Shown here one piece after another: positions 45,061 through 52,622 of a stretch of DNA of 64,000 bases. The position numbers and the translations under genes were made by a program. How positions within the stretch are numbered: position 1 is the first letter of the stretch; the number at the start of each line of letters is the position of its first letter. Source of the DNA: Clostridium sp. 12(A) (GTDB taxonomy: Bacteria > Bacillota > Clostridia > Lachnospirales > Lachnospiraceae); assembly GCA_000526575.1 (NCBI GenBank), contig JAGI01000002.1, forward strand, positions 2,279,501-2,343,500, read 5' to 3'. The notes below the pieces were generated by a model. The model was given only the letters and a program-made list of their open reading frames with translations, made no database searches and was not told the DNA's origin.

Positions 45061-46398
45061 TTAATCTGTAAGGGTTGCTGTGATATAAATTTTTTCAACA
45101 GCTGCCACCGGTTGAATTGCAAGTGTAATTACAACGGCATTGATTGCCTCGCCTGCCCCTACAACCACATCATCTGCAACAAAGTTCTGAATTCCTCCAT
45201 TTGCCTGAATCTCATTTAAATATCCTACGATCCATGCCTTAAGAAGGTCTCTGCCTGAAGCATTATTCTGAATTTTACCAATGTAATTCTGTGAGAAATT
45301 CTTGTAAATATCGTTTGATACGGTATCCAGTGTTCGGATAACCTGATTCAGACAAAATGCCTCTCCCTTGTCTGAAGTGAATGTGGTCAAAGTATTTATG
45401 TCTGACATCACCTTTACACTGCCAAACTCTTCAAAAAATACAATCTGCCCTTTGTTAAGAGCTTCATCAATTTCTTGTGTACTCAAGCGAGGTGAAACAT
45501 TTACTGCATCCGGATACTGTGCATATACCAGGGATTCACTATAATTCGCACCAGCCTGGGATCCACCAACCCACCAGGTTACCTGCTGTGGAGAAAGAAT
45601 AGTTCCATCAGACAAAATCACGCCATTCTTTACTGAAATAACGGCATCTGTATTGCTTTCTGCACCTGCCATAACAGCCTGACATTTTTTACCAAGATTG
45701 TCTCTCATACGTTTTATGAAAGCTACATACGCGGCCTGTACCGTGCTATCGGAGCCATCATAAATTACAATGTTAAAACTAAGTGGTTCCAAAGCGGTAA
45801 GAAAAGCAGAATGAGAAGCATTGCTCACAGTTCCATCGGTACCTCCTGCAAGATATTTCCCCGCACTGGCTGCTAATTTACCAGTTCCGGCAAATACAAC
45901 CCAGTCATTTCCCTTTAAATCTGCAACCACCTTTCCTGTCTGGGAATGTTTCACCATTCCATCAACAACCGTCTGAACGGTAAAATTACCTTCATCATCT
46001 GGATCAGCAATAACAGAAACAGAAATATCATTTCCTCTAATACCGCTATATTTTGCTGTAATTGTAAGCGGCTCTAAAGCTGCAGATGCCTTTGTGGCAC
46101 CGGTCGTATTGGGACGATAAAGTAAGACTTTTACTGGTCCCTTGGTATGATCTGATCCTTTAAAAATCTCTCTTAAAAACAGAGCCTTGCTATGAATGGA
46201 ATCGTATCCAATATACGGCGTTAAATCATCCCCCGCATGAATGGTCATAATCTCACCCTCTGGTCCCCAGGACAACGGTTCACAGATTGCTACAATCCCT
46301 CTATTTCCCACACTGACAGCCTGCTCCATATTTGATTTAACATTTATGTATACACCAGGCTGTTTTTTATTCTGACTGCTCCAATTTCCTCCGGCCAT
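45061..46398 (-). CDS. contractile tail sheath protein (XkdK type)
   Basis: 445 residues, the XkdK length. It begins MAGGNWSSQNKKQPGVYINV. The middle has VNVSPRLSTQEIDEALNKGQ and CLNQVIRTLDTVSNDIYKNF, and the C-terminal domain (about 370-445) has FVADDVVVGAGEAINAVVIT and AVEKIYITATLTD, the region that forms the inner sheath mesh. Its presence shows a contractile (R-type) tail, not a flexible one. ATG follows the stop of a small gene by 1 base. Confidence 0.95.
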   Translation of the reverse strand: MAGGNWSSQNKKQPGVYINVKSNMEQAVSVGNRGIVAICEPLSWGPEGEIMTIHAGDDLTPYIGYDSIHSKALFLREIFKGSDHTKGPVKVLLYRPNTTGATKASAALEPLTITAKYSGIRGNDISVSVIADPDDEGNFTVQTVVDGMVKHSQTGKVVADLKGNDWVVFAGTGKLAASAGKYLAGGTDGTVSNASHSAFLTALEPLSFNIVIYDGSDSTVQAAYVAFIKRMRDNLGKKCQAVMAGAESNTDAVISVKNGVILSDGTILSPQQVTWWVGGSQAGANYSESLVYAQYPDAVNVSPRLSTQEIDEALNKGQIVFFEEFGSVKVMSDINTLTTFTSDKGEAFCLNQVIRTLDTVSNDIYKNFSQNYIGKIQNNASGRDLLKAWIVGYLNEIQANGGIQNFVADDVVVGAGEAINAVVITLAIQPVAAVEKIYITATLTD

Positions 46399-46578
46399 TT
46401 ATTTTTCCTCCATCTTATCGTTGAAAAATCTATTTAAAATTTCTTTTGCTTCTTCCACGGTATACTCCTCTTCAGGCAGTAATGCCCTGGCAAAATCCTG
46501 TTGATATGAATCAAATTCCTTACTGCTGATGAGAGCTTCTGTTTTATACTTTACTGTTCCTTTTTTATTTGAAGCCAT
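46399..46578 (-). CDS. small tail-cluster protein, 59 residues
   Basis: The frame reads MASNKKGTVKYKTEALISSK and ends in EEAKEILNRFFNDKMEEK. It is acidic and helical at its end, with YTVEEAKEIL in the middle. Its ribosome site is weak (GGTGTAAATCAGA). It overlaps the upstream tail terminator gene by 14 bases, and its own 3' end supplies the GGAGGAAA ribosome site of the sheath gene. Small proteins at this spot are common in PBSX-like clusters (just before xkdK). No function is assigned. Confidence 0.7.
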   Translation of the reverse strand: MASNKKGTVKYKTEALISSKEFDSYQQDFARALLPEEEYTVEEAKEILNRFFNDKMEEK

Positions 46579-47014
46579 TCTGATTTACACCTCCTCTATA
46601 AGATTCCAGGGATTCTATCATTGGTGTGTCGTTTTGATAAGACATAGTGACTTTAACAGTAAACTCATAGTGCAGCTCTCCATTTACAATCTTAAAGCTC
46701 CGGTTGTAGGTTCGTAATTTAGCAGCTTCATAAGGAATAAATTCAAGTATGAAATCCAGCTTATCCGCAACAGACGGACGCAGATCAAATGTATCTCCAC
46801 TGTTTTTTTCAGCCTTATAAACCACATCAAAGCCAATCTTTTTCATAAGACGACTACCAATACGGCTTTCTATTTCAACATCTGTATAAAAAATACAGAA
46901 TTCAGAAGCTTCTGACTCCTGTTGATCCTGATTAACAGATACCTGAGTATTGGGAAAATGTTCTTTCAAAACCTCAGCTATGGATTCTATTAATTTATCA
47001 AGCGTAAATGTCAT
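46565..47014 (-). CDS. tail terminator-like protein
   Basis: 149 residues. MTFTLDKLIESIAEVLKEHF at the start, then a beta-rich middle (EFCIFYTDVEIESRIG) and YEFTVKVTMSYQNDTPMIES. This resembles the tail-terminator family placed ahead of sheath genes in Firmicutes phages and tailocins. It would cap the tube end. In a headless particle this cap closes the free end of the tail. Start after AAAGGAGGAGG. First structural gene of the cluster. Confidence 0.65.
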   Translation of the reverse strand: MTFTLDKLIESIAEVLKEHFPNTQVSVNQDQQESEASEFCIFYTDVEIESRIGSRLMKKIGFDVVYKAEKNSGDTFDLRPSVADKLDFILEFIPYEAAKLRTYNRSFKIVNGELHYEFTVKVTMSYQNDTPMIESLESYRGGVNQNGFK

Positions 47015-47170
47015 TTAACCTCCTCCTTTCCTACTATGGAGCTCCAATCACCATCACTTATTCTCTGTAAACAATATCTGTTATCCACACACCACGTCCT
47101 CCTCTGTAAACTTATCCAGATTCTTCTTTCTGGAATAATACAATTATAAATCTGCTATATCGTCTTAGAC

Positions 47171-47202
47171 AGGACACGATTTGGATAAGCATTAAATGTC
47201 CT
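47171..47202. promoter_or_regulatory. inverted repeat ahead of the structural genes
   Basis: AGGACA at 47171 and TGTCCT at 47197-47202 form a perfect 6-bp inverted repeat with 20 bases between. It sits in the 186-base gap (47015-47200) between the sigma-like regulator and the structural genes, where a late promoter would be expected. No clear sigma-A promoter is visible there, so a promoter read by the regulator is possible. The gap holds no convincing gene. Confidence 0.25.
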
Positions 47203-47698
47203 ACTCAAGAACAATGGCATCCGCTCCGAATAAGTAAACGCTCAGTATTTCTGTTGCTTCGGATACCCATCTTCGTATGGTTCTGTCTGTACTATGTAGA
47301 ATTTCAGCAATTTCCTCCTGAGTCACATTGTCCAGATAGTACAATTTAAAGGCCTCAAACTTTTCCGGCGCATTTTTTCTTATCTGCTCTTCTTTTAAAA
47401 GCTTCATACATTTATCCAGGTGTGCAATCATTACGATGCTTCGGAGCTTACTTTTCAGGATACTGTTAATATAAATGTCCTCTTCTGAGGATTTCTGAGA
47501 ACTGCTGCGGTCATCCAAATATGATAGTTCAGAGATGCCCTCTATCATCCCCTGATGTATCCGGTTATAATTCTCCATCAGTTTCTTGGCATTGTGAAAA
47601 ACCTTTGTCCTGCTGCATTTTTTCTGAGACTTCTCAAACAACTGAACCGCTTCCAGTGCTGCTGACTTTACTAATTGTTCTGCCACTGCCTGATCCAT
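47201..47698 (-). CDS. sigma-70 region 4-like phage regulator
   Basis: 165 residues from an ATG after GGGAGGTG. The last third is a helix-turn-helix like sigma region 4: YYLDNVTQEEIAEIL-HSTDRTIRRWVSEAT. The N-terminal part is helical and not conserved. Small sigma-like proteins such as Xpf of PBSX and ArpU/RinA types switch on late phage genes; this one is placed just upstream of the structural genes. It is likely a positive late regulator (inference). It starts inside the previous gene. Confidence 0.75.
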   Translation of the reverse strand: MDQAVAEQLVKSAALEAVQLFEKSQKKCSRTKVFHNAKKLMENYNRIHQGMIEGISELSYLDDRSSSQKSSEEDIYINSILKSKLRSIVMIAHLDKCMKLLKEEQIRKNAPEKFEAFKLYYLDNVTQEEIAEILHSTDRTIRRWVSEATEILSVYLFGADAIVLE

Positions 47699-47948
47699 GC
47701 TTACACCTCCCTGCTGCCAAAATTTCATTTCTAACCTTATCCCATTCCACTGCTAGTGGGTCCTGCACCTCCACAGATTCCATAGGTTCAAACGTATACC
47801 TGCCAAATGCCCTTGCCCCTGAGCTTGCATAAGATGAGATTGACGCGCAGGGGATTTTTAAAAGTGCTGATGCTTCTAATGCACTGTATTGCCCCATCTT
47901 GCAGCCATTGTCATATAAGGTATATATTTTTCTAACTTCCTTACTCAT
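47634..47948 (-). CDS. small phage regulatory-type protein
   Basis: 104 residues. KIYTLYDNGCKMGQYSALEA with SALLKIPCASISSYASSG resembles small phage proteins with a YxLYD strand and an HTH-like helix pair (start after GGAGGAATCAGCA). The last 20 residues overlap the start of the sigma-like gene by 65 bases, an unusually long overlap. The tail sequence is Ser/Gly-rich and may be a read-through end. No firm function. Confidence 0.55.
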   Translation of the reverse strand: MSKEVRKIYTLYDNGCKMGQYSALEASALLKIPCASISSYASSGARAFGRYTFEPMESVEVQDPLAVEWDKVRNEILAAGRCKHGSGSGRTISKVSSTGSGSVV

Positions 47949-48108
47949 TGCTGATTCCTCCTTTTACTTTTCTTTCAAAATAGTTTCCTACTGCAAATAA
48001 TCTCCCATGATCCTTACACGAGCAATTCTTTTTAAGTGAATTGGAAGGATACGATTTCCCACAATACATGCATTTCTTTTTAACATCACAAAAGTTAACC
48101 TTTTCCAT
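47941..48108 (-). CDS. small cysteine-rich protein
   Basis: 55 residues from an ATG after GGAGGGAAGGG. CMYCGKSYP and NCSCKDHGR give a CxxC...CxCxxH pattern, probably a zinc ribbon. It overlaps the next gene by 8 bases. It is the first open frame of the leftward transcript from the switch promoter. Function unknown; DNA or RNA binding is plausible from the zinc ribbon. Confidence 0.6.
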   Translation of the reverse strand: MEKVNFCDVKKKCMYCGKSYPSNSLKKNCSCKDHGRLFAVGNYFERKVKGGISNE

Positions 48109-48775
48109 CCCTTCCCTCCACAACTGACATCTCTTTCAAAAGCTCTTATTAACCTCAATTTATTTACCAACAATTGTATCGCCACTCTGCTTTGGACAAT
48201 AAAATACCAAGTACCAATACTTAATTTTCAACGTTGCTTAATACTTTCACAGACTCTTCACAGTTTCATCAAAATACCGTCACAATTTCCCAGTATATTA
48301 GTAAATGTAAAGAGACAGCATTTAAATAAACTTTTTTTCATACTCAGCCGACAGGATCCCCCAATCTTGTCGGCTCCTCCCTTTTATCGGGAAATATAAA
48401 CCCTTCCCAGTCAAATGAATAATGCATTTCATACTTACTATCTATGAATATAAACCTCATGCTATTTTAGAGTCTTTTTAAGACACATTTATTGTAAAAA
48501 AAATTGCTTATAATCTATATCTTATTTCACTCGACTCTAAAGCCAATCATTTCACCACTAATAAAATCAGATTTTGTATATGTTCATCTAACGATTTGAT
48601 ACTTAAAATTTTTAATTATTCAATTCTTAGATTTTAAAATCCTAATACTTTTCAAAGTAAACAGGTATCTAACAAAATACCCTCCCCCATAAACACACCA
48701 TCAGCTTATCAATACAATATCCCCATATACCCTCCTCACGCATCGTACAATATAATAATTTAAACCAAAACTATT
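48109..48775 (-). other. long untranslated leader of the tail operon
   Basis: About 670 bases with no credible gene on either strand; the frames are short and lack ribosome sites. It holds one strong hairpin (48346-48375, AGCCGACA against TGTCGGCT, 8 bp with a 14-base loop) and one copy of the operator (48470-48486). It lies between the leftward promoter at 48797-48825 and the first small gene. Confidence 0.55.
48470..48486. promoter_or_regulatory. operator copy 1
   Basis: GAGTCTT-TTT-AAGACAC, 17 bp, 6 of 7 base pairs symmetric. It shares AAGACAC with the other three sites and lies inside the leader. Confidence 0.6.
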
Positions 48776-48792
48776 GTATCTTTTTAAGACAC
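48776..48792. promoter_or_regulatory. operator copy 2, over the leftward promoter start site
   Basis: GTATCTT-TTT-AAGACAC, 17 bp, 6 of 7 pairs symmetric. It begins 4 bases downstream of the -10 box of the leftward promoter, where bound repressor would block initiation. Confidence 0.7.
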
Positions 48793-48796
48793 TTAA

Positions 48797-48825
48797 AATA
48801 TATCACGTATCTCTTCCTCTGTCAA
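48797..48825 (-). promoter_or_regulatory. strong leftward promoter of the tail operon
   Basis: On the minus strand TTGACA, 17-base spacer, TATATT. The -10 box is 4 bases from operator copy 2. Confidence 0.8.
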
Positions 48826-48838
48826 TCACGAATATGAA

Positions 48839-48849
48839 TTTTAAGACAC
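48839..48849. promoter_or_regulatory. operator copy 3 (half site)
   Basis: TTTTAAGACAC. Only the right half matches; it lies between the two opposing -35 boxes. Confidence 0.55.
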
Positions 48850-48864
48850 TTTTATCATAATCCC

Positions 48865-48893
48865 TTGCATATCCTCTAATAATATAGTAAAAT
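48865..48893 (+). promoter_or_regulatory. promoter of the XRE repressor
   Basis: TTGCAT, 17-base spacer, TAAAAT. The -10 box runs into operator copy 4. Confidence 0.7.
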
Positions 48894-48901
48894 TAAGACA
48901 C
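48892..48901. promoter_or_regulatory. operator copy 4 (half site) at the repressor start site
   Basis: ATTAAGACAC overlaps the end of the -10 box and the expected +1 of the repressor promoter, allowing autoregulation. Confidence 0.6.
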
Positions 48902-48929
48902 AACAAGTGAAAAGAGAGGTATAAAAGTC

Positions 48930-49397
48930 ATGGGAATGGCAGAACGAATAAAAGAACGTAGACTTATCATGAAATATACTCAAGAAGAATTAGCCGAAAA
49001 ACTTGGACTTCAAAAATCTGCTATTGCAAAATACGAAAACGGGCGGGTGGAAAACATTAAGCGCTCTGTCATCGCTCACATGGCAAGCATTCTAGAATGC
49101 AGCCCGGCATATCTCATGGGCTGGAGTGAAGATACCAATATGAATCAGCCAATTCTTATGACAAAATCAGAAGAAGAACATCTGTTGAAATACCGCTCCA
49201 TCGATGACAAAGGAAGACATACCGTAGATACTATCCTTCAAATGGAATACAACCGCTGTGAACAAGAACAATCAAAGATTTCTCCAATCCCGCAAAGGGA
49301 CCGCGCCCACTTACAGGTCAATGCCGCTCACCAGCGTACCGATATAGAAGTAACGGATGAGATGAAACAATTCGACGATGCATTCTTTGATGAATAA
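48930..49397 (+). CDS. XRE/CI-like repressor of the tail cluster
   Basis: 155 residues. N-terminal HTH_3 (about 5-62): RIKERRLIMKYTQEELAEKL, then LQKSAIAKYENGR as recognition helix. The rest (about 65-155) is a charged helical tail with SIDDKGRHTVDTILQMEYNR, common in clostridial XRE regulators. No S24 peptidase motif and no neighbouring ImmA-type protease are visible, so the usual RecA-driven cleavage is not supported. It diverges from the tail operon, and operator copies 2-4 flank its promoter. It is most likely the switch repressor. Start after AGAGAGGT. Confidence 0.85.
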   Translation: MGMAERIKERRLIMKYTQEELAEKLGLQKSAIAKYENGRVENIKRSVIAHMASILECSPAYLMGWSEDTNMNQPILMTKSEEEHLLKYRSIDDKGRHTVDTILQMEYNRCEQEQSKISPIPQRDRAHLQVNAAHQRTDIEVTDEMKQFDDAFFDE

Positions 49398-49429
49398 AAA
49401 AAGAAATAATACCCCAAGGAGCCATGTCT

Positions 49430-50275
49430 ATGTACGCAAATACAGGCTATATGGATTTAACCGATGAAGAACTGGAAGATTACAATATCCCATTAAGGAC
49501 CAACTGCTGCGGAGTATATCGCCTTCTTACCCTCCCAGTCATGTCCACCATACGCCCTCTGGGCCGGCCGGACTATCAGATCCTGTACATTTCATCCGGA
49601 AAAGCTACCTTTTACATAAACGGAGAACCCAGGGAGGTTCCGGCCGGACACATGGTCATCTATCACCCCCGCAGTCTTCAGCAGTACGCGTATTACCTGG
49701 AGGATAAACCAGAAGTATACTGGCTTCATTTTACAGGAGAAGATGCACAAACACTCATAAAAGAAGCGGGATTTTCAGGAGATCATATCCTGTATACCGG
49801 AATCTCGGCAAAGTATCAGGACCTTTTTCTATCCATGATCAAAGAACTCCAGCTTCCACGGCCTTGCTCCGAAGAATTGTCCTCTCTTTATTTAAGACAA
49901 CTTTTCCTTACCCTCAAACGGTTAAAAGAAGAAGGAGGCTATAAAAAAACTGAGATCAAAGAAGAGATGGAACAGGCCATCCACTATTTCCACGAAAACT
50001 TTACCAGAGACATACAAGTTGAGCAATATGCAAAAAAACTTCATATGAGTACCTGCTGGTTTATCCGAAGCTTTAAACAGTACGCTGGAATGCCGCCAGG
50101 AAAATATATTACCTCCATACGAGTCAACAAGGCAAAGGAGCTGTTAGAAAGCACGGATTACACCGTGGGTGAGATTGGCACTATCATCGGATACGAGAAT
50201 CCCCTGTATTTCAGCCGGATTTTTAAAAAACAGACCGGACTTTCCCCGGCAGAATACAGAAAAGCGGCAAGATGA
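49430..50275 (+). CDS. AraC family regulator
   Basis: 281 residues from an ATG 8 bases after AAGGAG (an ATG two codons earlier is too close). Cupin sensor domain at about 25-130 (RPLGRPDYQILYISSGKATF; MVIYHPRS) and two C-terminal HTHs from about 180 (AKKLHMSTCWFIRSFKQYAG; VGEIGTIIGYENPLYFSRIF). It probably senses a sugar. It begins 33 bases after the repressor stop codon without a terminator, so the two may be co-transcribed. Target unknown; no catabolic gene lies beside it in that orientation. Confidence 0.88.
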   Translation: MYANTGYMDLTDEELEDYNIPLRTNCCGVYRLLTLPVMSTIRPLGRPDYQILYISSGKATFYINGEPREVPAGHMVIYHPRSLQQYAYYLEDKPEVYWLHFTGEDAQTLIKEAGFSGDHILYTGISAKYQDLFLSMIKELQLPRPCSEELSSLYLRQLFLTLKRLKEEGGYKKTEIKEEMEQAIHYFHENFTRDIQVEQYAKKLHMSTCWFIRSFKQYAGMPPGKYITSIRVNKAKELLESTDYTVGEIGTIIGYENPLYFSRIFKKQTGLSPAEYRKAAR

Positions 50276-50294
50276 GTTTCCTCTCCTGCCGCTT
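50262..50294. terminator. bidirectional terminator between convergent araC-type genes
   Basis: AAGCGGCA pairs with TGCCGCTT; T-rich tails follow on both strands. The stop codons of both genes lie within or beside it. Confidence 0.8.
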
Positions 50295-50297
50295 CCT

Positions 50298-51116
50298 TTA
50301 TTTTCTTCCTACCAGGCTGTAGGTCTGGCGGTATTCCTTTGGCGTAATTCCCATATACTTTTTAAAGATTCTGCGAAAATAGTCCACATCCTGATAACCG
50401 CACTGATAAGCAATCTCATTCCCGGTCAGACTTGTCTCTACCAGCATACGGCAGGCCTTATTTAACCTCACCTCATGAATCCCCTCTGTCAGGGTCTTCC
50501 CATACACAGCGTTATAAACACGGCCCAGATAATCCGCGCTGCAGTCCAGCTTTTCTGCCAGGATAGAGGAAGATAACGGCTCCTCTAGATGATTTCTGAT
50601 ATACTGCGCTGCCTGGTTGGCCAGGAGCACCTTCTGTCCATTGACTTCCATAGGCGAAAGAGAATCACTCAGTTCACAAAGAAGCTCCAAAAGCACCAGA
50701 TTTAAGATGGTCCTATCATCTCTGCAAACGTTCTGCCGCTTGATAAAACGGCGAAATAGATCCTCAAACTGCTCCGGCTTTCTCACCCGTATCAGCTGAG
50801 GCAGGGACATCACATCCCGCCCTGTCCTTACCGCTTCCTCTTCCAGATGAAAATGAAGCCAGTAAAAGGTCAGGTCCTCATCAAATTCCCTGGTTCCCCA
50901 ATGGTGCCTGCCTGGAAACAGGATCAGTGCCTCCCCTTCTTCCACATTGTAAGATATTTCTTCTTCGGCAATCCCCAAAACTCCCGAATTTACATAGATA
51001 ATTTCAAAAGAATCCATGACCCGGTCTGCATGACGGCCATTTCCCCCTGTTACTAAGTATCCTGCATTGAGCGCTTTTACCGGAAGTACCGCTTTTAGCT
51101 GTAAATAATGTTCCAT
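50298..51116 (-). CDS. AraC family regulator, convergent with the previous one
   Basis: 272 residues. Cupin region about 15-120 (DRVMDSFEIIYVNSGVLGIA; ALILFPGRHHWG) and C-terminal HTHs (LAEKLDCSADYLGRVYNAVY; GNEIAYQCGYQDVDYFRRIF). It is divergent from the MFS permease gene across 161 bases and probably regulates it. No signalling ligand is readable. The intergenic region also contains an AGCAGC...GCTGCT repeat at about 51219-51244 that could be its site. Confidence 0.88.
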   Translation of the reverse strand: MEHYLQLKAVLPVKALNAGYLVTGGNGRHADRVMDSFEIIYVNSGVLGIAEEEISYNVEEGEALILFPGRHHWGTREFDEDLTFYWLHFHLEEEAVRTGRDVMSLPQLIRVRKPEQFEDLFRRFIKRQNVCRDDRTILNLVLLELLCELSDSLSPMEVNGQKVLLANQAAQYIRNHLEEPLSSSILAEKLDCSADYLGRVYNAVYGKTLTEGIHEVRLNKACRMLVETSLTGNEIAYQCGYQDVDYFRRIFKKYMGITPKEYRQTYSLVGRK

Positions 51117-51277
51117 AACATCCCCCTGTCACCCCGAGTCGGAATTCTCCAGTTTTTCGCTTCTTTTTCCTCTTGTATCCTTTTCATTCTACTGGCAATA
51201 TAGAGAAAGGTAAAAAGCAGCAGCATTCTTAATCTACGCTGCTTCATGTAATAAAAGCATAGCAGAAAATCAGCAAA

Positions 51278-52621
51278 ATGAAAAGGGGATCGCGGCAGAT
51301 TTGCCGACTTAACATGATGGACATCGTATTACAGATAAAAGAAAAAATGTTTCCTAACCGCTCTCAGGGAGCGCTTATGACGGATTTAGATTATAAAAGT
51401 GGCAGAAGATACTTTATTGCAGAAGGATGCTGCGCAAACGGCATTGTCACCTTGACTACGGGCGCATTTCTGTCCGGATATGCAAGCTCACTGGGAGCCA
51501 CCGACTCCATCAATGGAATCATCGGTTCTCTGCCCTTGCTGCTTTGTCTGCTTCAGATGTTTTCCGCAGTCCTCTTAGAAAGCATGAGCCGGAGAAAAAA
51601 CATTCTTACAGCCTTTTCCCTGATTCACCGGTTATTGCTGTCTTCCGTATTCTTTGTACCGTTATTTATCGAGAATCCGGGCCTCCGCCTGCTTGCGCTG
51701 GTTGGAATTTATGGAACAGCTCATTTTTTCGGTGCATTTATCGGAACCGGCATCGGTAACTGGATTCTCCAGCTGGTCCCCTCCACCATTCGGGGAAAAT
51801 ATCTTGGGAAGAAAGACTCCTTTGCCTTTGGTATGTCCACAGCCATCAGCCTGATCATGGGCCGTGTCATGGACTGGTTTCGGAGCGGGGATATGGAACA
51901 GCAGGGATTTTACGTGGTAGGCTTCGTGGTATTCACCCTGGCATGCCTGGACTTTTGGTGCCTCTCCTCCATTAAGGAGCCAGAAAGTACGCCCCACGTC
52001 CAAAAGCTCAGGGATTCCATACTTTCCCCCCTGGCAGATAAAGAATATAGAAAAGTCATGTTTTCCTACATGTTCTGGAACGTGGCTCTCCAGGTAGCAG
52101 GCCCCTTTTTCAGCGTTTACATGGTGACAGGACTAAAGCTTGATTATACCTATATCACCTTCCTGGGACTGATTTCCTCTACCCTTCGGATTATCGCCTC
52201 TTCCCTTTGGGGAAAGCTGGCGGATAAAACCTCCTGGTTATTTGTTACAAGAGCCTCTATGGGCCTTCTAGGACTGATTCACGCAAGCTGGCTGTTTATG
52301 ACGCCGGAAACCTGTTACGTCCTCCAGCCCCCGCTGCAGGCACTATCAGGCATCGCCTGGGGAGGAATTGCAATTTCCGTGTTCCACCTGCAATACCACT
52401 ATGCTCCCACAGAGAAAAGGGTTCCTTATGTCAGTGCCAATTCATCCTATGCCGGACTCAGCGGATTCCTTGCAACCCTGATTGGCGCATTTCTTCTAAA
52501 AGTCCTTCCCTCCATGAAGATACTTGGCTTTCCCATGGGAGGGATGCAGATGCTGTTTCTATTATCCGGGACTTTAATTATAGGATGTGTCCTTTACATG
52601 GGAAAGCTTCGCACGCATTGA
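51278..52621 (+). CDS. MFS family permease
   Basis: 447 residues with about twelve hydrophobic helices in two halves. An extra N-terminal stretch of about 60 residues precedes the first helix (GCCANGIVTLTTGAFLSGYA); the start is uncertain because neither the first ATG nor ATG 51315 has a clear ribosome site. ILQLVPSTIRGKYLGKKDSF resembles the loop 2-3 motif. The substrate is not readable; the AraC gene next door suggests a sugar or glycoside. Converges on araR, with stop codons one base apart. Confidence 0.82.
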   Translation: MKRGSRQICRLNMMDIVLQIKEKMFPNRSQGALMTDLDYKSGRRYFIAEGCCANGIVTLTTGAFLSGYASSLGATDSINGIIGSLPLLLCLLQMFSAVLLESMSRRKNILTAFSLIHRLLLSSVFFVPLFIENPGLRLLALVGIYGTAHFFGAFIGTGIGNWILQLVPSTIRGKYLGKKDSFAFGMSTAISLIMGRVMDWFRSGDMEQQGFYVVGFVVFTLACLDFWCLSSIKEPESTPHVQKLRDSILSPLADKEYRKVMFSYMFWNVALQVAGPFFSVYMVTGLKLDYTYITFLGLISSTLRIIASSLWGKLADKTSWLFVTRASMGLLGLIHASWLFMTPETCYVLQPPLQALSGIAWGGIAISVFHLQYHYAPTEKRVPYVSANSSYAGLSGFLATLIGAFLLKVLPSMKILGFPMGGMQMLFLLSGTLIIGCVLYMGKLRTH

Positions 52622-52622
52622 G

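Noticed and set aside
48109-48340. A 27-codon frame starting MKKSLFKCCLF in the leader as a small toxin
   Set aside because: It has no ribosome binding site and no antitoxin or antisense promoter nearby.
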